Assembly (NCBI RefSeq): GCF_017676345.1
Contig: NZ_JAFFZM010000019.1
Location: 94,037 to 158,036 of the forward strand
DNA: 64,000 nt
Source of the DNA: Streptomyces smyrnaeus
Lineage (GTDB): Bacteria > Actinomycetota > Actinomycetes > Streptomycetales > Streptomycetaceae
Direction of reading: 5' to 3'
Positions within the stretch are counted from its first letter, which is position 1. Every line of letters begins with the position of its first letter. Made by a program: the position numbers and the translations under genes. Positions 1-8,637 of the stretch are shown in pieces. Below the pieces are notes generated by a model. It saw nothing but the letters and a program-made list of their open reading frames with translations. It made no database searches and was not told the DNA's origin.

Positions 1-284
1 CCGCCTACTTCGCGGTCAGCGAGGTTCTCACCAACGCGGTCAAGCACGCCGAGGCCGAGCACATCTGGCTGGACATCCACTACACCGACGACGCGGGCGG
101 CATGCTCCGGATAGCCGTCACCGACGACGGCCAGGGCGGCGCCGACGTCTCCCAGGGCTCGGGCATCGCCGGTATCGAGCGCCGGCTGGGCCCGTTCGAC
201 GGCATCCTGGCCCTCAGCAGCCCGCCGGGCGGCCCCACGATGGTCACCATGGAGATCCCCTGCCGCCCCCTGGCCCCGGCCTGA
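1..284 (+). CDS. Sensor histidine kinase, C-terminal end (partial)
   Basis: The reading frame is open from the left edge of the window, so only the last ~93 residues are present. They hold the end of a HATPase_c ATP-binding domain: an N-box (SEVLTNAVKHA), then the DDGQGG and GSGIAGIERR glycine boxes. This pattern is typical of NarL-type two-component kinases, which autophosphorylate a His and pass phosphate to a LuxR-type response regulator. The sensor and dimerisation parts lie outside the window, so the signal cannot be told. The stop lies just before a LysR gene on the other strand. Confidence 0.85.
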   Translation, partial: AYFAVSEVLTNAVKHAEAEHIWLDIHYTDDAGGMLRIAVTDDGQGGADVSQGSGIAGIERRLGPFDGILALSSPPGGPTMVTMEIPCRPLAPA

Positions 285-290
285 CCACCG

Positions 291-1199
291 TCACGTCCGA
301 GGCTCCGCCTCGGACCACAGCTCGCGCGCCAGCCCGGCCAGCTCCCGCACCGCGGGTGTCATCGCGCGGGCGGCGTGGCGGACGAAGAAGATGTCCAGCA
401 CGGGCTCGTGTTCCCACGGCAGTACGGCCAGCTCACCCCGAGCGATCTCCTCGTCCACCGAGGACGCCGGAGCCAGGCCCACCCCCAGCCCCGCCGCCGC
501 ACACCGCCGCAGCGCCTCCAGACTGAAGAACTCGATTGTCTGCGGAGACAGCCCCGCCCGGCTCAGTTCGCGTTCCATCACCACCCGCTGGACGCACCCG
601 GGCTCCAGCAGCAGCACGGTCTCGCCCGCCAACTCGGCGGTGGAGACCAGCGGCTTCCCGGCGAGCGGATGCTCCGGCCGGCACACCAGCCGGAGGGGTT
701 CGCGCCGCATCCGCTCGGCCCGCACCCCGGGAGAGTCGACGGCCTCCTCCTGGAGGAACCCCGCGTCGAGGGTGCCCTCCGCCAGGGCGTCCAGCAAAGG
801 GCCACGCCCCGCGGGCTGGAAGGCCAGCCGCAGCAGCGGGAACCGCGTGCGCATGGCGCGGAGAACGGGCGGCAGGTGGTAGGCGGACAGGCTCTCCGGG
901 GCGGCCACCCGCAGGGTGCCCCGTACCTGGTGCGGGTCCTCTCCCGCGCCTCGTACCGCCTCCCGGGCCTGCTCAGCCTGACCGAGCAGCGCGCGTGCGT
1001 GTCCGCACAGTTCCCGGCCGGGTTCGGTCAGCGTCACCCGCCGCCCCAGCCGTTCGAACAGCGCCACGCCCAACTCCGCCTCCAGGGCCTTGATGTGCGC
1101 CGTGACACTGGACTGCACGTACCCCAGCTCCCGTGCGGCCCGGGTGAAATGGAGGTGACGTGCCACCACGAGGAAGGTCTCCAGTTGTTTGAGCTCCAT
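291..1199 (-). CDS. LysR-family transcriptional regulator
   Basis: A 302-residue protein of normal LysR length. Residues 1-60 form the winged helix-turn-helix (MELKQLETFLVVARHLHFTR, then AARELGYVQSSVTAHIKALE); from about residue 90 the fold is the periplasmic-binding-like effector domain. I chose the ATG at 1199 because it gives the canonical LysR N-terminus; an in-frame ATG seven codons upstream is possible. It is divergent from an MFS transporter with ~70 bp between them, so it probably controls that transporter and itself from the shared promoter region. The effector is unknown. Confidence 0.9.
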   Translation of the reverse strand: MELKQLETFLVVARHLHFTRAARELGYVQSSVTAHIKALEAELGVALFERLGRRVTLTEPGRELCGHARALLGQAEQAREAVRGAGEDPHQVRGTLRVAAPESLSAYHLPPVLRAMRTRFPLLRLAFQPAGRGPLLDALAEGTLDAGFLQEEAVDSPGVRAERMRREPLRLVCRPEHPLAGKPLVSTAELAGETVLLLEPGCVQRVVMERELSRAGLSPQTIEFFSLEALRRCAAAGLGVGLAPASSVDEEIARGELAVLPWEHEPVLDIFFVRHAARAMTPAVRELAGLARELWSEAEPRT

Positions 1200-1271
1200 G
1201 CCCGCCGAGACTAGCGGCATGGATCGGTGCTGCCGATGGGTTGGATCGAGAACATTCGTTGGACTCGATGA

Positions 1272-2666
1272 GTGTCGGCGATCTACAACTCGTACATGAG
1301 CAGCGTCCGTTCCCGCCGCACCCACCCGAGTCGTTCCGCACCCCACGACACACCCCACGGCGCACCGCCCGCCGGGCCTCGTACCGGGGCCACCGCACCC
1401 GGGCTGGCGAGCCGCCATTTCCTCCTCCTGCTCGCCGCCACGTTCGCCACCTTCGGCAGCGCCACGCCGATGCTTTCTGTCGTCCCGCTGTGGGCCGAAC
1501 ACGGTGGCAGCGGACACGGCGGAGCGGGCGCGACCACTGCCGTGCACATGGCGACCACCGTGGCGACGCAGATCGTCACCGGCCGTATCCTGCGCCGGCT
1601 GCCGGCTCCGCGCGTGCTGTGCGTGGGCGCCCTGCTGATCGGCCTGCCCACCCTGGGCTACCCCGTCACCGCCGCACTTCCCTGGACGGTGGCGGTCTCG
1701 GCCGTCCGGGGGGTGGGCTTCGGCCTGGTCACCGTCGCGGGCAGTGCTCTCGCCGCCCGGCTGGCCGGTCCGGGACAGCGCGGCAGGGCGGTGGGCTGGT
1801 ACGGCGTCGCCGTGGGGCTCCCGGCGGCGGCGCTGGTGCCGCTCGCGGTCTGGGCGGTGGCGGAGTTCGGCTTCGTCCCGGTCTTCTGGGCCTCCGCCGT
1901 CCTGGGGACGCTCGCGGCCCCGCTCGGCGTCGCCGTCCTCGCCGGGCACCACCCCTCGCGGGTCCGTCTCCCGGCACCTGACCCGGTACCGGGCGCCCCG
2001 CAGGCCGGCACCGGGCCGGGCGACACCGCCTCGACGCCGGCTTCGCGGAGCGGGCACGTCCCGGTGCGCCGCCTGCCCGTGCGGCTTCTGGCGGTGCCCG
2101 TTCTGCTGCTCCTGGCCCCCGTGTGCGCACTGGGCAGCCTGATGTCCTTCCTGCCGCTCGCCCTCGCACCCCACGCCGCCCCGGCCGCGCTGCTCACGCT
2201 CTCCGCCGCGCTGACAGCCGGCCGCTGGGCTGCGGGGGAGTGGAGCGACCGGCGCGGCGGCACCGGCCGCTTCATGGCGCCGTGCGCGGCCCTGTGCGCG
2301 CTGGGAACGGGGGCGTTCGCCCTCGTCGGCGGCGGGGGGACGGCGGCGGGCGGTGCCGTGGCGCCGGGAACCGGCGCGGCGGTGGTGGCAGCCCTCGCGT
2401 TCGGGCTGGCCATGGGCGCGCTGCAGAACGACACACTCGTGGCGATGTTCCACCGGGCCGGCCCCGAGCACCACGGAACGGTCAGCGCCGCCTGGAACAT
2501 GACGTTCGACTCGGGCTACGGCGCCGGCGCGCTGCTGACCGGCGCCATAGCCCAGGTCTTCTCCCTCAGCCTGTCCGCGGCCTTCGGAGTCCTGGCCGTC
2601 CTCATCGTCGCCACCCTGCCCGTGGCGGCCGCGCTGCAGCTTCCCCGAAGCTCACACCAGGGCTGA
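1272..2666 (+). CDS. MFS transporter, probable drug/metabolite exporter
   Basis: A 464-residue hydrophobic protein with about 12 predicted membrane segments in two halves. The soluble middle loop (around residues 220-260) is rich in Pro, Gly and Thr, as in major facilitator proteins. The first ~45 residues are polar and Arg/Pro-rich. The start is uncertain: GTG at 1272 or ATG at 1296, neither with a clear Shine-Dalgarno. It is divergent from the LysR gene, which is the likely local regulator. Its last 15 bases overlap the end of the convergent TPR regulator. Substrate unknown. Confidence 0.85.
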   Translation: MSAIYNSYMSSVRSRRTHPSRSAPHDTPHGAPPAGPRTGATAPGLASRHFLLLLAATFATFGSATPMLSVVPLWAEHGGSGHGGAGATTAVHMATTVATQIVTGRILRRLPAPRVLCVGALLIGLPTLGYPVTAALPWTVAVSAVRGVGFGLVTVAGSALAARLAGPGQRGRAVGWYGVAVGLPAAALVPLAVWAVAEFGFVPVFWASAVLGTLAAPLGVAVLAGHHPSRVRLPAPDPVPGAPQAGTGPGDTASTPASRSGHVPVRRLPVRLLAVPVLLLLAPVCALGSLMSFLPLALAPHAAPAALLTLSAALTAGRWAAGEWSDRRGGTGRFMAPCAALCALGTGAFALVGGGGTAAGGAVAPGTGAAVVAALAFGLAMGALQNDTLVAMFHRAGPEHHGTVSAAWNMTFDSGYGAGALLTGAIAQVFSLSLSAAFGVLAVLIVATLPVAAALQLPRSSHQG

Positions 2667-4397
2667 GACCTTGTCCCGGTACTGCCGCACCGCTGCCGCG
2701 TCCCGGTACGGCTCCAGCCGCCGCTCGAAGTCCCGTACGTACTCGTGCGCCCGCACCGACCGCATCTCCGCGGCCTGGTGGGCCGCCTCGGCGCCCAGCG
2801 CGCAGGCCTGCTCGATCTCGCCCAGCCCCAGCCGCGCCGTGGCCAGCACCACCCGGCAGAACAGCCGGCTGCGGGCGAACCCGGCGCTGCGCAGCTGGAG
2901 CGAGCGCTCGGCGTGCTGTGCGGCGGCACGATACTGCTGGAGGTCCCGGTGGCAGTGCCCGAACTCGTCGGCCAGCTGCGCCTCGTCGAAGAACCGCGCC
3001 CAGGCGGGGACGTCCTCGCTGGGCCTGGCGGCCTCCAGCGCCCGCTCAGCGCGGGCCAGCGACGCCGTGCAGGCCCGTACCTCGCCCAGCACCCCGTGGC
3101 CGCGCGCCTCGGCGGCGTGCAGCAGCGCCTGGACCACCGGCGGCACCGAGGTGCCCACGCCCTGCTGGGCGACCCGGGCCAGCTGCACCGCCTCGCGCCC
3201 GTGTCCCAGATAGACGGCCTGCCTGCTCATGGTCACCAGCACATAGGCGCCGAACGCGCGGTCGCCGGCGGCCTGCGTCAGCCGCAGCGCCTGGACGAAA
3301 TAGCGCTGCGCCAAACCGTGCGCCGCGATGTCGTAGGAGGTCCAGCCCGCCAGCCGGGTCAGATCCGCGGCGGCGGCGAACAGCCGCCGGCCCAGCTGCT
3401 CCCCGTAGACGCCGCGCAGCATCGGCTCGGCCTCGTGCTCCAGATACCGCACCAGGGCCTGCCGCGCATGCCCACCCCCGTAGGCGTGGTCCAGGGCGCG
3501 GAAGAGCTCGCACACCGAGCGCAGCGCCGCCACATCACCGCCGGAGACCCGCTGGCCGGGGCCGCGCTCCACCCGGTCCAGCCGGGCGGCGGCCAGCGAC
3601 GGCGGCCTGTTCGCCGCTCCCGCACCGCCGCCGAGCCGGGACTGCGCCGGGACCCGCAGCCCACCGCCGTGCCCCGCGCCGCCCGCCCCCGGGTGCCCGG
3701 CGGCGGCCCCGTGGCCGTGACCGGGACCCTGCCCCGGCCCGTGGTGTCCGTGCCCCGGCCCCGGTCCCTGTCCACGTGCCGTGCCCAGCCCGCCGCCGAC
3801 CGCGGACTGCCCGGGCCCGTGTCCGGGGCCCGTCGAACCGCCGGCCGAACCGTGGCCGCCGTGGCCGCCGGGGCCTGCGGGGCCGCCCGAGCCGTCCGGT
3901 TCCGGGCCGCGCGCCACCCGCTCGTCCGCCCGGCCGATCAGCCAGTCCCGGCTCGGTACCACGAGCCCGGCCGGAGTGAACGCGATCTTGCGCAGCTCGG
4001 CGTGGCTGCCGGAGTCCTTACGCCACAATCCGCTGACGATGTCCACCGCCTCGGCGGGCGTCGCCGCGAACTCCAGCCCCGCGTACACCGGCGCGCACGC
4101 GTCGAGGCCGAGGTCCTGAGCCGTCAGCCGCCGCCCCAGGCGGCGGGTGAAGACCTCGGCGATCAGGGCGGGGGTGGTGCCTCTGGGCTGCTGGCCGCGC
4201 AGCCACCGGGTGACCGATGTCTTGTCGTAGCGCAGGTCAAGACCGTGTTCGAGTCCGAGCTGGTCCACGCGCCTGGCCAGGCCCGCGTTGGAGAAGCCCG
4301 CCTCGGCGATCAGGGCGGCGAGCTGGCGGTTGGGGATGCGCTGCTGGGATGGCTGGGCCGCGTCGTTCACGGACTCCCCAGGTCGTTCCATCGTCAT
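2652..4397 (-). CDS. Helix-turn-helix/TPR transcriptional regulator with a His-Gly linker
   Basis: A 581-residue regulator. Residues ~20-70 hold a helix-turn-helix with the highly regular segment NRQLAALIAEAGFSNAGLAR. Residues ~163-250 are an unusual low-complexity linker of Gly, His and Pro (HGHHGPGQGPGHGHG among it). The C-terminal ~300 residues are Ala/Leu-rich TPR-like helices. The architecture resembles Streptomyces differentiation regulators of the NsdA type, but I would not name it NsdA. Start ATG at 4397; a second ATG two codons later is equally possible. It is divergent from lipB with ~240 bp between, so a shared promoter region is likely. Confidence 0.8.
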   Translation of the reverse strand: MTMERPGESVNDAAQPSQQRIPNRQLAALIAEAGFSNAGLARRVDQLGLEHGLDLRYDKTSVTRWLRGQQPRGTTPALIAEVFTRRLGRRLTAQDLGLDACAPVYAGLEFAATPAEAVDIVSGLWRKDSGSHAELRKIAFTPAGLVVPSRDWLIGRADERVARGPEPDGSGGPAGPGGHGGHGSAGGSTGPGHGPGQSAVGGGLGTARGQGPGPGHGHHGPGQGPGHGHGAAAGHPGAGGAGHGGGLRVPAQSRLGGGAGAANRPPSLAAARLDRVERGPGQRVSGGDVAALRSVCELFRALDHAYGGGHARQALVRYLEHEAEPMLRGVYGEQLGRRLFAAAADLTRLAGWTSYDIAAHGLAQRYFVQALRLTQAAGDRAFGAYVLVTMSRQAVYLGHGREAVQLARVAQQGVGTSVPPVVQALLHAAEARGHGVLGEVRACTASLARAERALEAARPSEDVPAWARFFDEAQLADEFGHCHRDLQQYRAAAQHAERSLQLRSAGFARSRLFCRVVLATARLGLGEIEQACALGAEAAHQAAEMRSVRAHEYVRDFERRLEPYRDAAAVRQYRDKVSALV

Positions 4398-4638
4398 CAG
4401 GTCTACGGTCTCCTGCCCTCACGGCTTGTGTCAGACGCCGGGGCGCCCTGCTGGAACGGCGCGAATGTAACGGTCCCTCGTACATCGTTCGCCCCCTTCG
4501 TCGCGTATTCATCCATACGTGTGAGGGGGCAGCCACCTGCGAGGACGGTGCGCGACGGCCGTACAGTGGCTGGGGGCGCGAGCGTGGAGCAGCCCGCCAC
4601 CCCGGGTGTGCGAAGCGGGCTTACGAAGGAGAGAAGGC

Positions 4639-5493
4639 ATGGGAGAACCCCGGCCGGCGGGTCCGGCGGACGGTCCGGTGGAGGGCGAACTTCGCTTCGT
4701 CCACCTGGGATTCGGCGACAACGCCGTCGACTACCTGGACGCCTGGCAGGAGCAGAAGCGGGTGCACGCCGCACGCTTCGCCGACGAGATCCCCGACACC
4801 TGTCTGATGCTGGAGCACCCTCCGGTCTACACGGCCGGGCGGCGCACCGAGGACAGCGAGCGCCCGCTTGACGGCACCCCGGTGGTGGACGTCGACCGGG
4901 GAGGCAAGATCACCTGGCACGGTCCGGGCCAGCTCGTCGGATACCCGATCCTGAAGCTGCCCCGCCCCGTCGACGTCGTCGCGCACGTCCGCCGTCTCGA
5001 AGAGGCCATGATCCGCGCCTGTGCCGAGCTCGGCCTGGCCACGACGCGGGTCGAGGGCCGCAGCGGTGTATGGGTGCTGGGCGACGCCGTCGAGAAGCCT
5101 GCCCGGGGCGCGGGGAACACCACGCCGGGCGGCGACTCCTCCGGGCTGGCGCTGGACTTCGATCCCCGGCTGAACCAGGAGGACTACGACCCGCGCCTGA
5201 TGGGCCCGGAGTACGCGCCCTCCAACGCGGGCCAGCGCGGTGAGGACCGCAAGCTCGCGCAGATCGGCATTCGCGTCTCCAAGGGCGTGACCATGCACGG
5301 TTTCTCGTTCAACTGCAATCCGGACACGACCGGTTTCGACCGGATCGTCCCCTGTGGCATCCGCGATGCGGGCGTCACCTCGCTCTCGCAGGAGCTGGGC
5401 AGGAATGTTCCGGTCTCCGAGGTGCTTCCTCTCATGGAGAAGCACCTGCGCGAGGTACTGGAGTCCGCGACCCCGCTGCCCCGCGCGGTCTGA
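4639..5493 (+). CDS. lipB: Octanoyl-(acyl carrier protein):protein N-octanoyltransferase
   Basis: LipB moves the octanoyl chain from acyl carrier protein to the lipoyl domains of 2-oxoacid dehydrogenases and glycine cleavage H protein. The 284-residue protein shows the conserved RGGKITWHGPGQLVGYPI segment, the catalytic Lys in KLAQIGIRV, and the catalytic Cys in RIVPCGI. A ~45-residue insertion rich in Gly, Asp and Pro separates VWVLGD from EDRKLAQ. I start at the ATG at 4639, which follows an excellent GAAGGAGAG ribosome site, not at the ATG 33 bases upstream. lipA lies 193 bp downstream in the same direction. Confidence 0.95.
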   Translation: MGEPRPAGPADGPVEGELRFVHLGFGDNAVDYLDAWQEQKRVHAARFADEIPDTCLMLEHPPVYTAGRRTEDSERPLDGTPVVDVDRGGKITWHGPGQLVGYPILKLPRPVDVVAHVRRLEEAMIRACAELGLATTRVEGRSGVWVLGDAVEKPARGAGNTTPGGDSSGLALDFDPRLNQEDYDPRLMGPEYAPSNAGQRGEDRKLAQIGIRVSKGVTMHGFSFNCNPDTTGFDRIVPCGIRDAGVTSLSQELGRNVPVSEVLPLMEKHLREVLESATPLPRAV

Positions 5494-5687
5494 GCCGCCG
5501 CCGGTCCTGCCGGTGCGGCCCCACCCGGGGCCGCCACCGGCGGGACCGCCCCGGGGCGCTGCCGTGGGCCGCGCCCCGGGCTCCTTCGGGCCAGGGTGTT
5601 TCCTGGGCTCCGGCCCGTACGAAAGCCGTAATCCGCAGGCGTAGGCTGATACCCGCCGCTGAATCGAAAGTACGTAGGGAGCCGGAC

Positions 5688-6635
5688 GTGTCCGCTGTCG
5701 CACCCGACGGTCGCAAGATGCTCCGCCTGGAGGTCCGCAACAGCCAGACCCCCATCGAGCGCAAGCCCGAATGGATCAAGACCCGGGCGAAAATGGGCCC
5801 CGAGTACAACGCCCTCCAGAGCCTGGTCAAGAGCGAGGGGCTGCACACGGTCTGCCAGGAGGCGGGCTGCCCCAACATCTTCGAGTGCTGGGAAGACCGC
5901 GAGGCGACCTTCCTGATCGGTGGCGAGCAGTGCACCCGCCGCTGCGACTTCTGCCAGATCGACACCGGCAAGCCCGCCGAACTCGACCGCGACGAGCCCC
6001 GCCGCGTCGCCGAGTCCGTCCGCACGATGGAGCTCCGCTACGCGACCATCACCGGCGTGGCCCGCGACGACCTCGACGACGGCGGCGCCTGGCTCTACGC
6101 CGAGACCGTGCGGCAGATCCACGGGCTGATGCCGGACACCGGCGTCGAACTGCTGATCCCCGACTTCAACGCCGAGCCCGACCAGCTCGCCGAGGTCTTC
6201 TCCTCCCGCCCCGAGGTGCTGGCGCACAACGTCGAGACGGTGCCGCGCATCTTCAAGCGCATCCGCCCCGGCTTCCGCTACGAGCGGTCCCTGGAGGTCC
6301 TCACCCGCGCCCGCGAGGCGGGACTGGTCGTCAAGTCCAACCTGATCCTGGGCCTGGGCGAGACCCGCGAGGAGATCAGCGAGGCCCTGCGCGACCTGCA
6401 CGAGGCCGGCGCCGAGCTGATCACCATCACCCAGTACCTGCGCCCCACCCCCAGGCATCACCCCGTCGAGCGCTGGGTGAAGCCGCAGGAGTTCGTCGAG
6501 CTGAAGCAGGAGGCCGACGAGATCGGCTACGCGGGCGTCATGTCCGGCCCGCTCGTCCGCTCCTCGTACCGCGCCGGGCGCCTCTACCAGCAGGCCGTCG
6601 AGGCCCGGCAGACGGGCACGACCTCCGCCGCCTGA
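5688..6635 (+). CDS. lipA: Lipoyl synthase (radical SAM)
   Basis: LipA inserts two sulfur atoms into the protein-bound octanoyl chain to make lipoyl groups. The 315-residue protein has the auxiliary cluster motif CQEAGCPNIFEC, the radical SAM motif CTRRCDFC, and the C-terminal RSSYRA motif whose Ser binds the auxiliary cluster. Start is GTG at 5688. It follows lipB and supplies the cofactor needed by the E2 component encoded at about 55-57 kb. A 12-bp-stem hairpin at 6731-6766 is the likely terminator. Confidence 0.97.
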   Translation: MSAVAPDGRKMLRLEVRNSQTPIERKPEWIKTRAKMGPEYNALQSLVKSEGLHTVCQEAGCPNIFECWEDREATFLIGGEQCTRRCDFCQIDTGKPAELDRDEPRRVAESVRTMELRYATITGVARDDLDDGGAWLYAETVRQIHGLMPDTGVELLIPDFNAEPDQLAEVFSSRPEVLAHNVETVPRIFKRIRPGFRYERSLEVLTRAREAGLVVKSNLILGLGETREEISEALRDLHEAGAELITITQYLRPTPRHHPVERWVKPQEFVELKQEADEIGYAGVMSGPLVRSSYRAGRLYQQAVEARQTGTTSAA

Positions 6636-6957
6636 GCCTCCGGCGGCCGAGCCGCTGGCGCCTCAGGCGGCGCCCCCGACCGAGGCACCGGCGGTTGAGG
6701 CGGCGGCCATTCCGTCCCGTCCTGTTCTGTCCCGGTCGGCCCGCGTGGGACGGTGGGCCGACCGGGGGCGGGCGGCGACGCCGCACGGCTCCCTCGAAGT
6801 GAGCTTCGCCGCACTGGCTTTCGTGGACTTTGACCCTGCGGTCATCGCCTGGTAACACCAATGCGTAACGCTGAAACCACATACTGCGCATGTGCGCACG
6901 GCCGCACGCCGTGCGACAGGGGCGCCCGGTTCAGACGGATGACTGACGGAGGGGACA
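6636..6957. other. Intergenic region lipA to 63-residue gene
   Basis: No convincing gene. It contains the lipA hairpin (6731-6766) and, before the next start, GTAAC twice and GAAAC once (about 6852-6880), which is the vocabulary of GlnR sites but not in the usual 11-base register. Confidence 0.5.
6731..6766 (+). terminator. Hairpin terminator after lipA
   Basis: Perfect 12-bp inverted repeat, CCCGGTCGGCCC and GGGCCGACCGGG, with a 12-base loop, 96 bp after the lipA stop. No U-tract follows, as is common in Streptomyces. Confidence 0.7.
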
Positions 6958-7149
6958 GTGCGGACCACCCTGTGGGCACTGGAAGGTCTCGAACATCTTT
7001 TCTTCAGCAACGGGCAGCGGGTCGCCCGGCGCAACGCGTGGACGGCGGTCCTTGAGGACCGCCGCCGGGCCCGTGCCCGGCGCGAGGCGGAAACCGTACT
7101 GAACGCCGCGTCGGACCGCCGCCCGCCCCGGCTGACATCCCAGGGCTGA
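6958..7149 (+). CDS. Small conserved hypothetical protein
   Basis: A 63-residue protein starting at GTG after a strong GGAGGGGACA ribosome site. The first half (RTTLWALEGLEHLFFSNGQR) is amphipathic; the second half is very Arg-rich (DRRRARARREAE). No transmembrane segment or Cys cluster. I believe a protein of this size sits at this place between lipA and the DUF4191 gene in other Streptomyces, which supports it as real. Function unknown. Confidence 0.65.
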   Translation: MRTTLWALEGLEHLFFSNGQRVARRNAWTAVLEDRRRARARREAETVLNAASDRRPPRLTSQG

Positions 7150-7188
7150 CCGCGGTCGCGGCCGGGGCGACTGCCGTACCCCGTACCT

Positions 7189-7360
7189 CGTACCCCCGGC
7201 CGCGCGGCGGGCCGCCCGCCCTGCCACGTGCTGGTGTCTTCCGGGGGCGACCCCCGTACCCCCGGCCGCGCGGCGGGCCGCCCGCCCTCCCACGTGCTGG
7301 TGTCTTCCGGGGGCGACCCCCGTACCCCCGGCCGCGCAGCGGACCGCCCGCCCTCCCACG
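7189..7360. repeat. 66-bp tandem repeat, about 2.6 copies
   Basis: Near-identical units begin at 7189, 7255 and 7321, each opening with CGTACCCCCGGCCGCGC. The third copy is cut off just before the DUF4191 start codon and has two substitutions. Each full unit holds CCCCCGG near its start and CCGGGGG near its end, so a unit can fold on itself. Because 66 is a multiple of three, open frames run through it on both strands, but codon content gives no reason to think they are translated. Confidence 0.9.
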
Positions 7361-7373
7361 TAAACTTCACCGC

Positions 7374-8063
7374 ATGGCGAGGAAGGACAACACCGAGAAT
7401 CCTGGGCGGCTCAAGCAGATCGCTCAGACGTACAAGATGACCCGGCGCGTGGACCGGAAGATCGGTTGGATCCTGGCCGGCGTGGGGCTTGTCACCTTCG
7501 GTGTACTCCTCGCGATCGGCTTTCTGATCGGTCACCCGGTCTACCTGGGCATCGTCGGCGTGCTGCTGGCCCTGCTGGCGTGCGCGATCGTCTTCGGGCG
7601 CCGCGCGGAGCGGGCGGCGTTCGGGCAGATGGAGGGCCAGCCGGGCGCGGCGGCGGCTGTGCTGGAGAACATCGGGCGCGGCTGGCAGGTCACCCCGGCC
7701 GTGGCGATGAACCGCAGCCAGGACGTCGTCCACCGCGCGGTCGGCAAGGCGGGCATCGTGCTCGTGGGCGAGGGCAACTCGAACCGGCTGCGTGGACTGC
7801 TGGCGTCCGAGAAGAAGAAGATGAACCGCGTCGTCGGCGACGTACCGGTCCACACGCTGGTCGTCGGCACCGGCGAGGACCAGGTCGAGCTGAAGAAGCT
7901 GCGCGTCAAGATCCTGAAGCTGCCCCGTACGCTGCAGGGCTCCGAGGTCACTCAGATCAACGACCGGCTCCGGGCGCTCGGTGACCTCATGAGCAACATG
8001 CCGATCCCGAAGGGCCCGATGCCCAAGGGTATGAAGCTCCCCAAGGGCCCGCAGGGCCGCTGA
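7374..8063 (+). CDS. DUF4191 family membrane protein
   Basis: A 229-residue protein with two adjacent hydrophobic segments near residues 35-80, a helical middle and a basic C-terminal tail with the repeat-like PIPKGPMPKGMKLPKGP. This matches the DUF4191 family, small integral membrane proteins near lipA in actinobacteria, of unknown role. The ATG at 7374 follows directly after the truncated third copy of the 66-bp repeat, with only a weak ribosome site. A bidirectional hairpin separates it from the convergent RDD gene. Confidence 0.85.
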   Translation: MARKDNTENPGRLKQIAQTYKMTRRVDRKIGWILAGVGLVTFGVLLAIGFLIGHPVYLGIVGVLLALLACAIVFGRRAERAAFGQMEGQPGAAAAVLENIGRGWQVTPAVAMNRSQDVVHRAVGKAGIVLVGEGNSNRLRGLLASEKKKMNRVVGDVPVHTLVVGTGEDQVELKKLRVKILKLPRTLQGSEVTQINDRLRALGDLMSNMPIPKGPMPKGMKLPKGPQGR

Positions 8064-8095
8064 AGGCTCGAAGAACGAGCAGGGGAAGAACGAGC

Positions 8096-8128
8096 AGGGT
8101 GGGGTTCCCGCGGCGGGAGCCCCACCCT
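8096..8128. terminator. Bidirectional hairpin between DUF4191 and RDD genes
   Basis: A 15-bp stem with a 3-base loop; outer arms AGGGTGGGG and CCCCACCCT, one G-T pair. It lies between two convergent genes. A direct repeat CTGTTGTGTCGGCG follows twice, at about 8127 and 8142. Confidence 0.75.
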
Positions 8129-8166
8129 GTTGTGTCGGCGACCCTGTTGTGTCGGCGGCGCTTCGC

Positions 8167-8637
8167 TCAGATCCGTACCTGCACGGAGCCGGAGAGCCGG
8201 TCGTGCAGGCCACGGTTGTCGCGGTCCCAGACGAGCGCGGGGATGGCGAGGCCCAGCAGCACCGTGCGCACCGCCGTGCGCCACACCGGCAGCTTGCCCA
8301 GCCCGTCGAGCGAGACCACGCGCAGCCTCAGCAGCCGCTTGCCCGGCGTGGAGCCGATGGTGCCGACGGTCAGTAGGCTCATCACGAGGAAGACGACCAG
8401 CGCCCAGTTGTTGGTGGCCTCCAGGCGGCGTCCCGCCAGCAGCCCGTAGGCGATGAGGGCCGAGAGCGCCCAGTCGATGAAGAGCGCACCGACCCGACGC
8501 CCGACCGGCGCGATGGCTCCGGGGCCGTCCTCGGGGAGGCCGAGCCGCTTGCCGCGATGGCCGAAATCGGCCCCCATCTCCTCTGCCGCGGCGCGCGGTC
8601 CTGACAGCCACGACCCGATTGCTTCCCTGTTGTCCAC
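8167..8637 (-). CDS. RDD family membrane protein
   Basis: A 156-residue protein with the RDD domain: VGRRVGALFIDWALSALIAY carries the Arg and Asp residues that name the family, followed by TIGSTPGKRLLRLRVV and a C-terminal WDRDNRGLHDRL. About three membrane segments. Start is GTG at 8637, giving the conserved N-terminus MDNREAIGSWLSGP. It is divergent from glnA across 446 bp. Role unknown; RDD proteins are sometimes transport-related. Confidence 0.88.
   Translation of the reverse strand: MDNREAIGSWLSGPRAAAEEMGADFGHRGKRLGLPEDGPGAIAPVGRRVGALFIDWALSALIAYGLLAGRRLEATNNWALVVFLVMSLLTVGTIGSTPGKRLLRLRVVSLDGLGKLPVWRTAVRTVLLGLAIPALVWDRDNRGLHDRLSGSVQVRI

Noticed and set aside
291..2474. A 727-residue minus-strand protein ending in the LysR gene
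   Set aside because: The frame extends far upstream by chance in GC-rich DNA and runs antisense to the MFS gene; LysR starts at 1199.
6852..6880. GlnR-like GTAAC/GAAAC words upstream of the 63-residue gene
   Set aside because: The words occur, but the 11-base spacing of gTnAc-n6-GaAAc is not met, so I did not annotate a site.
7228..7440. Open frame with a 22-residue tandem repeat through the 66-bp array
   Set aside because: The period is a multiple of three, so open frames arise automatically on both strands; it runs out of frame into DUF4191 and lacks a ribosome site.
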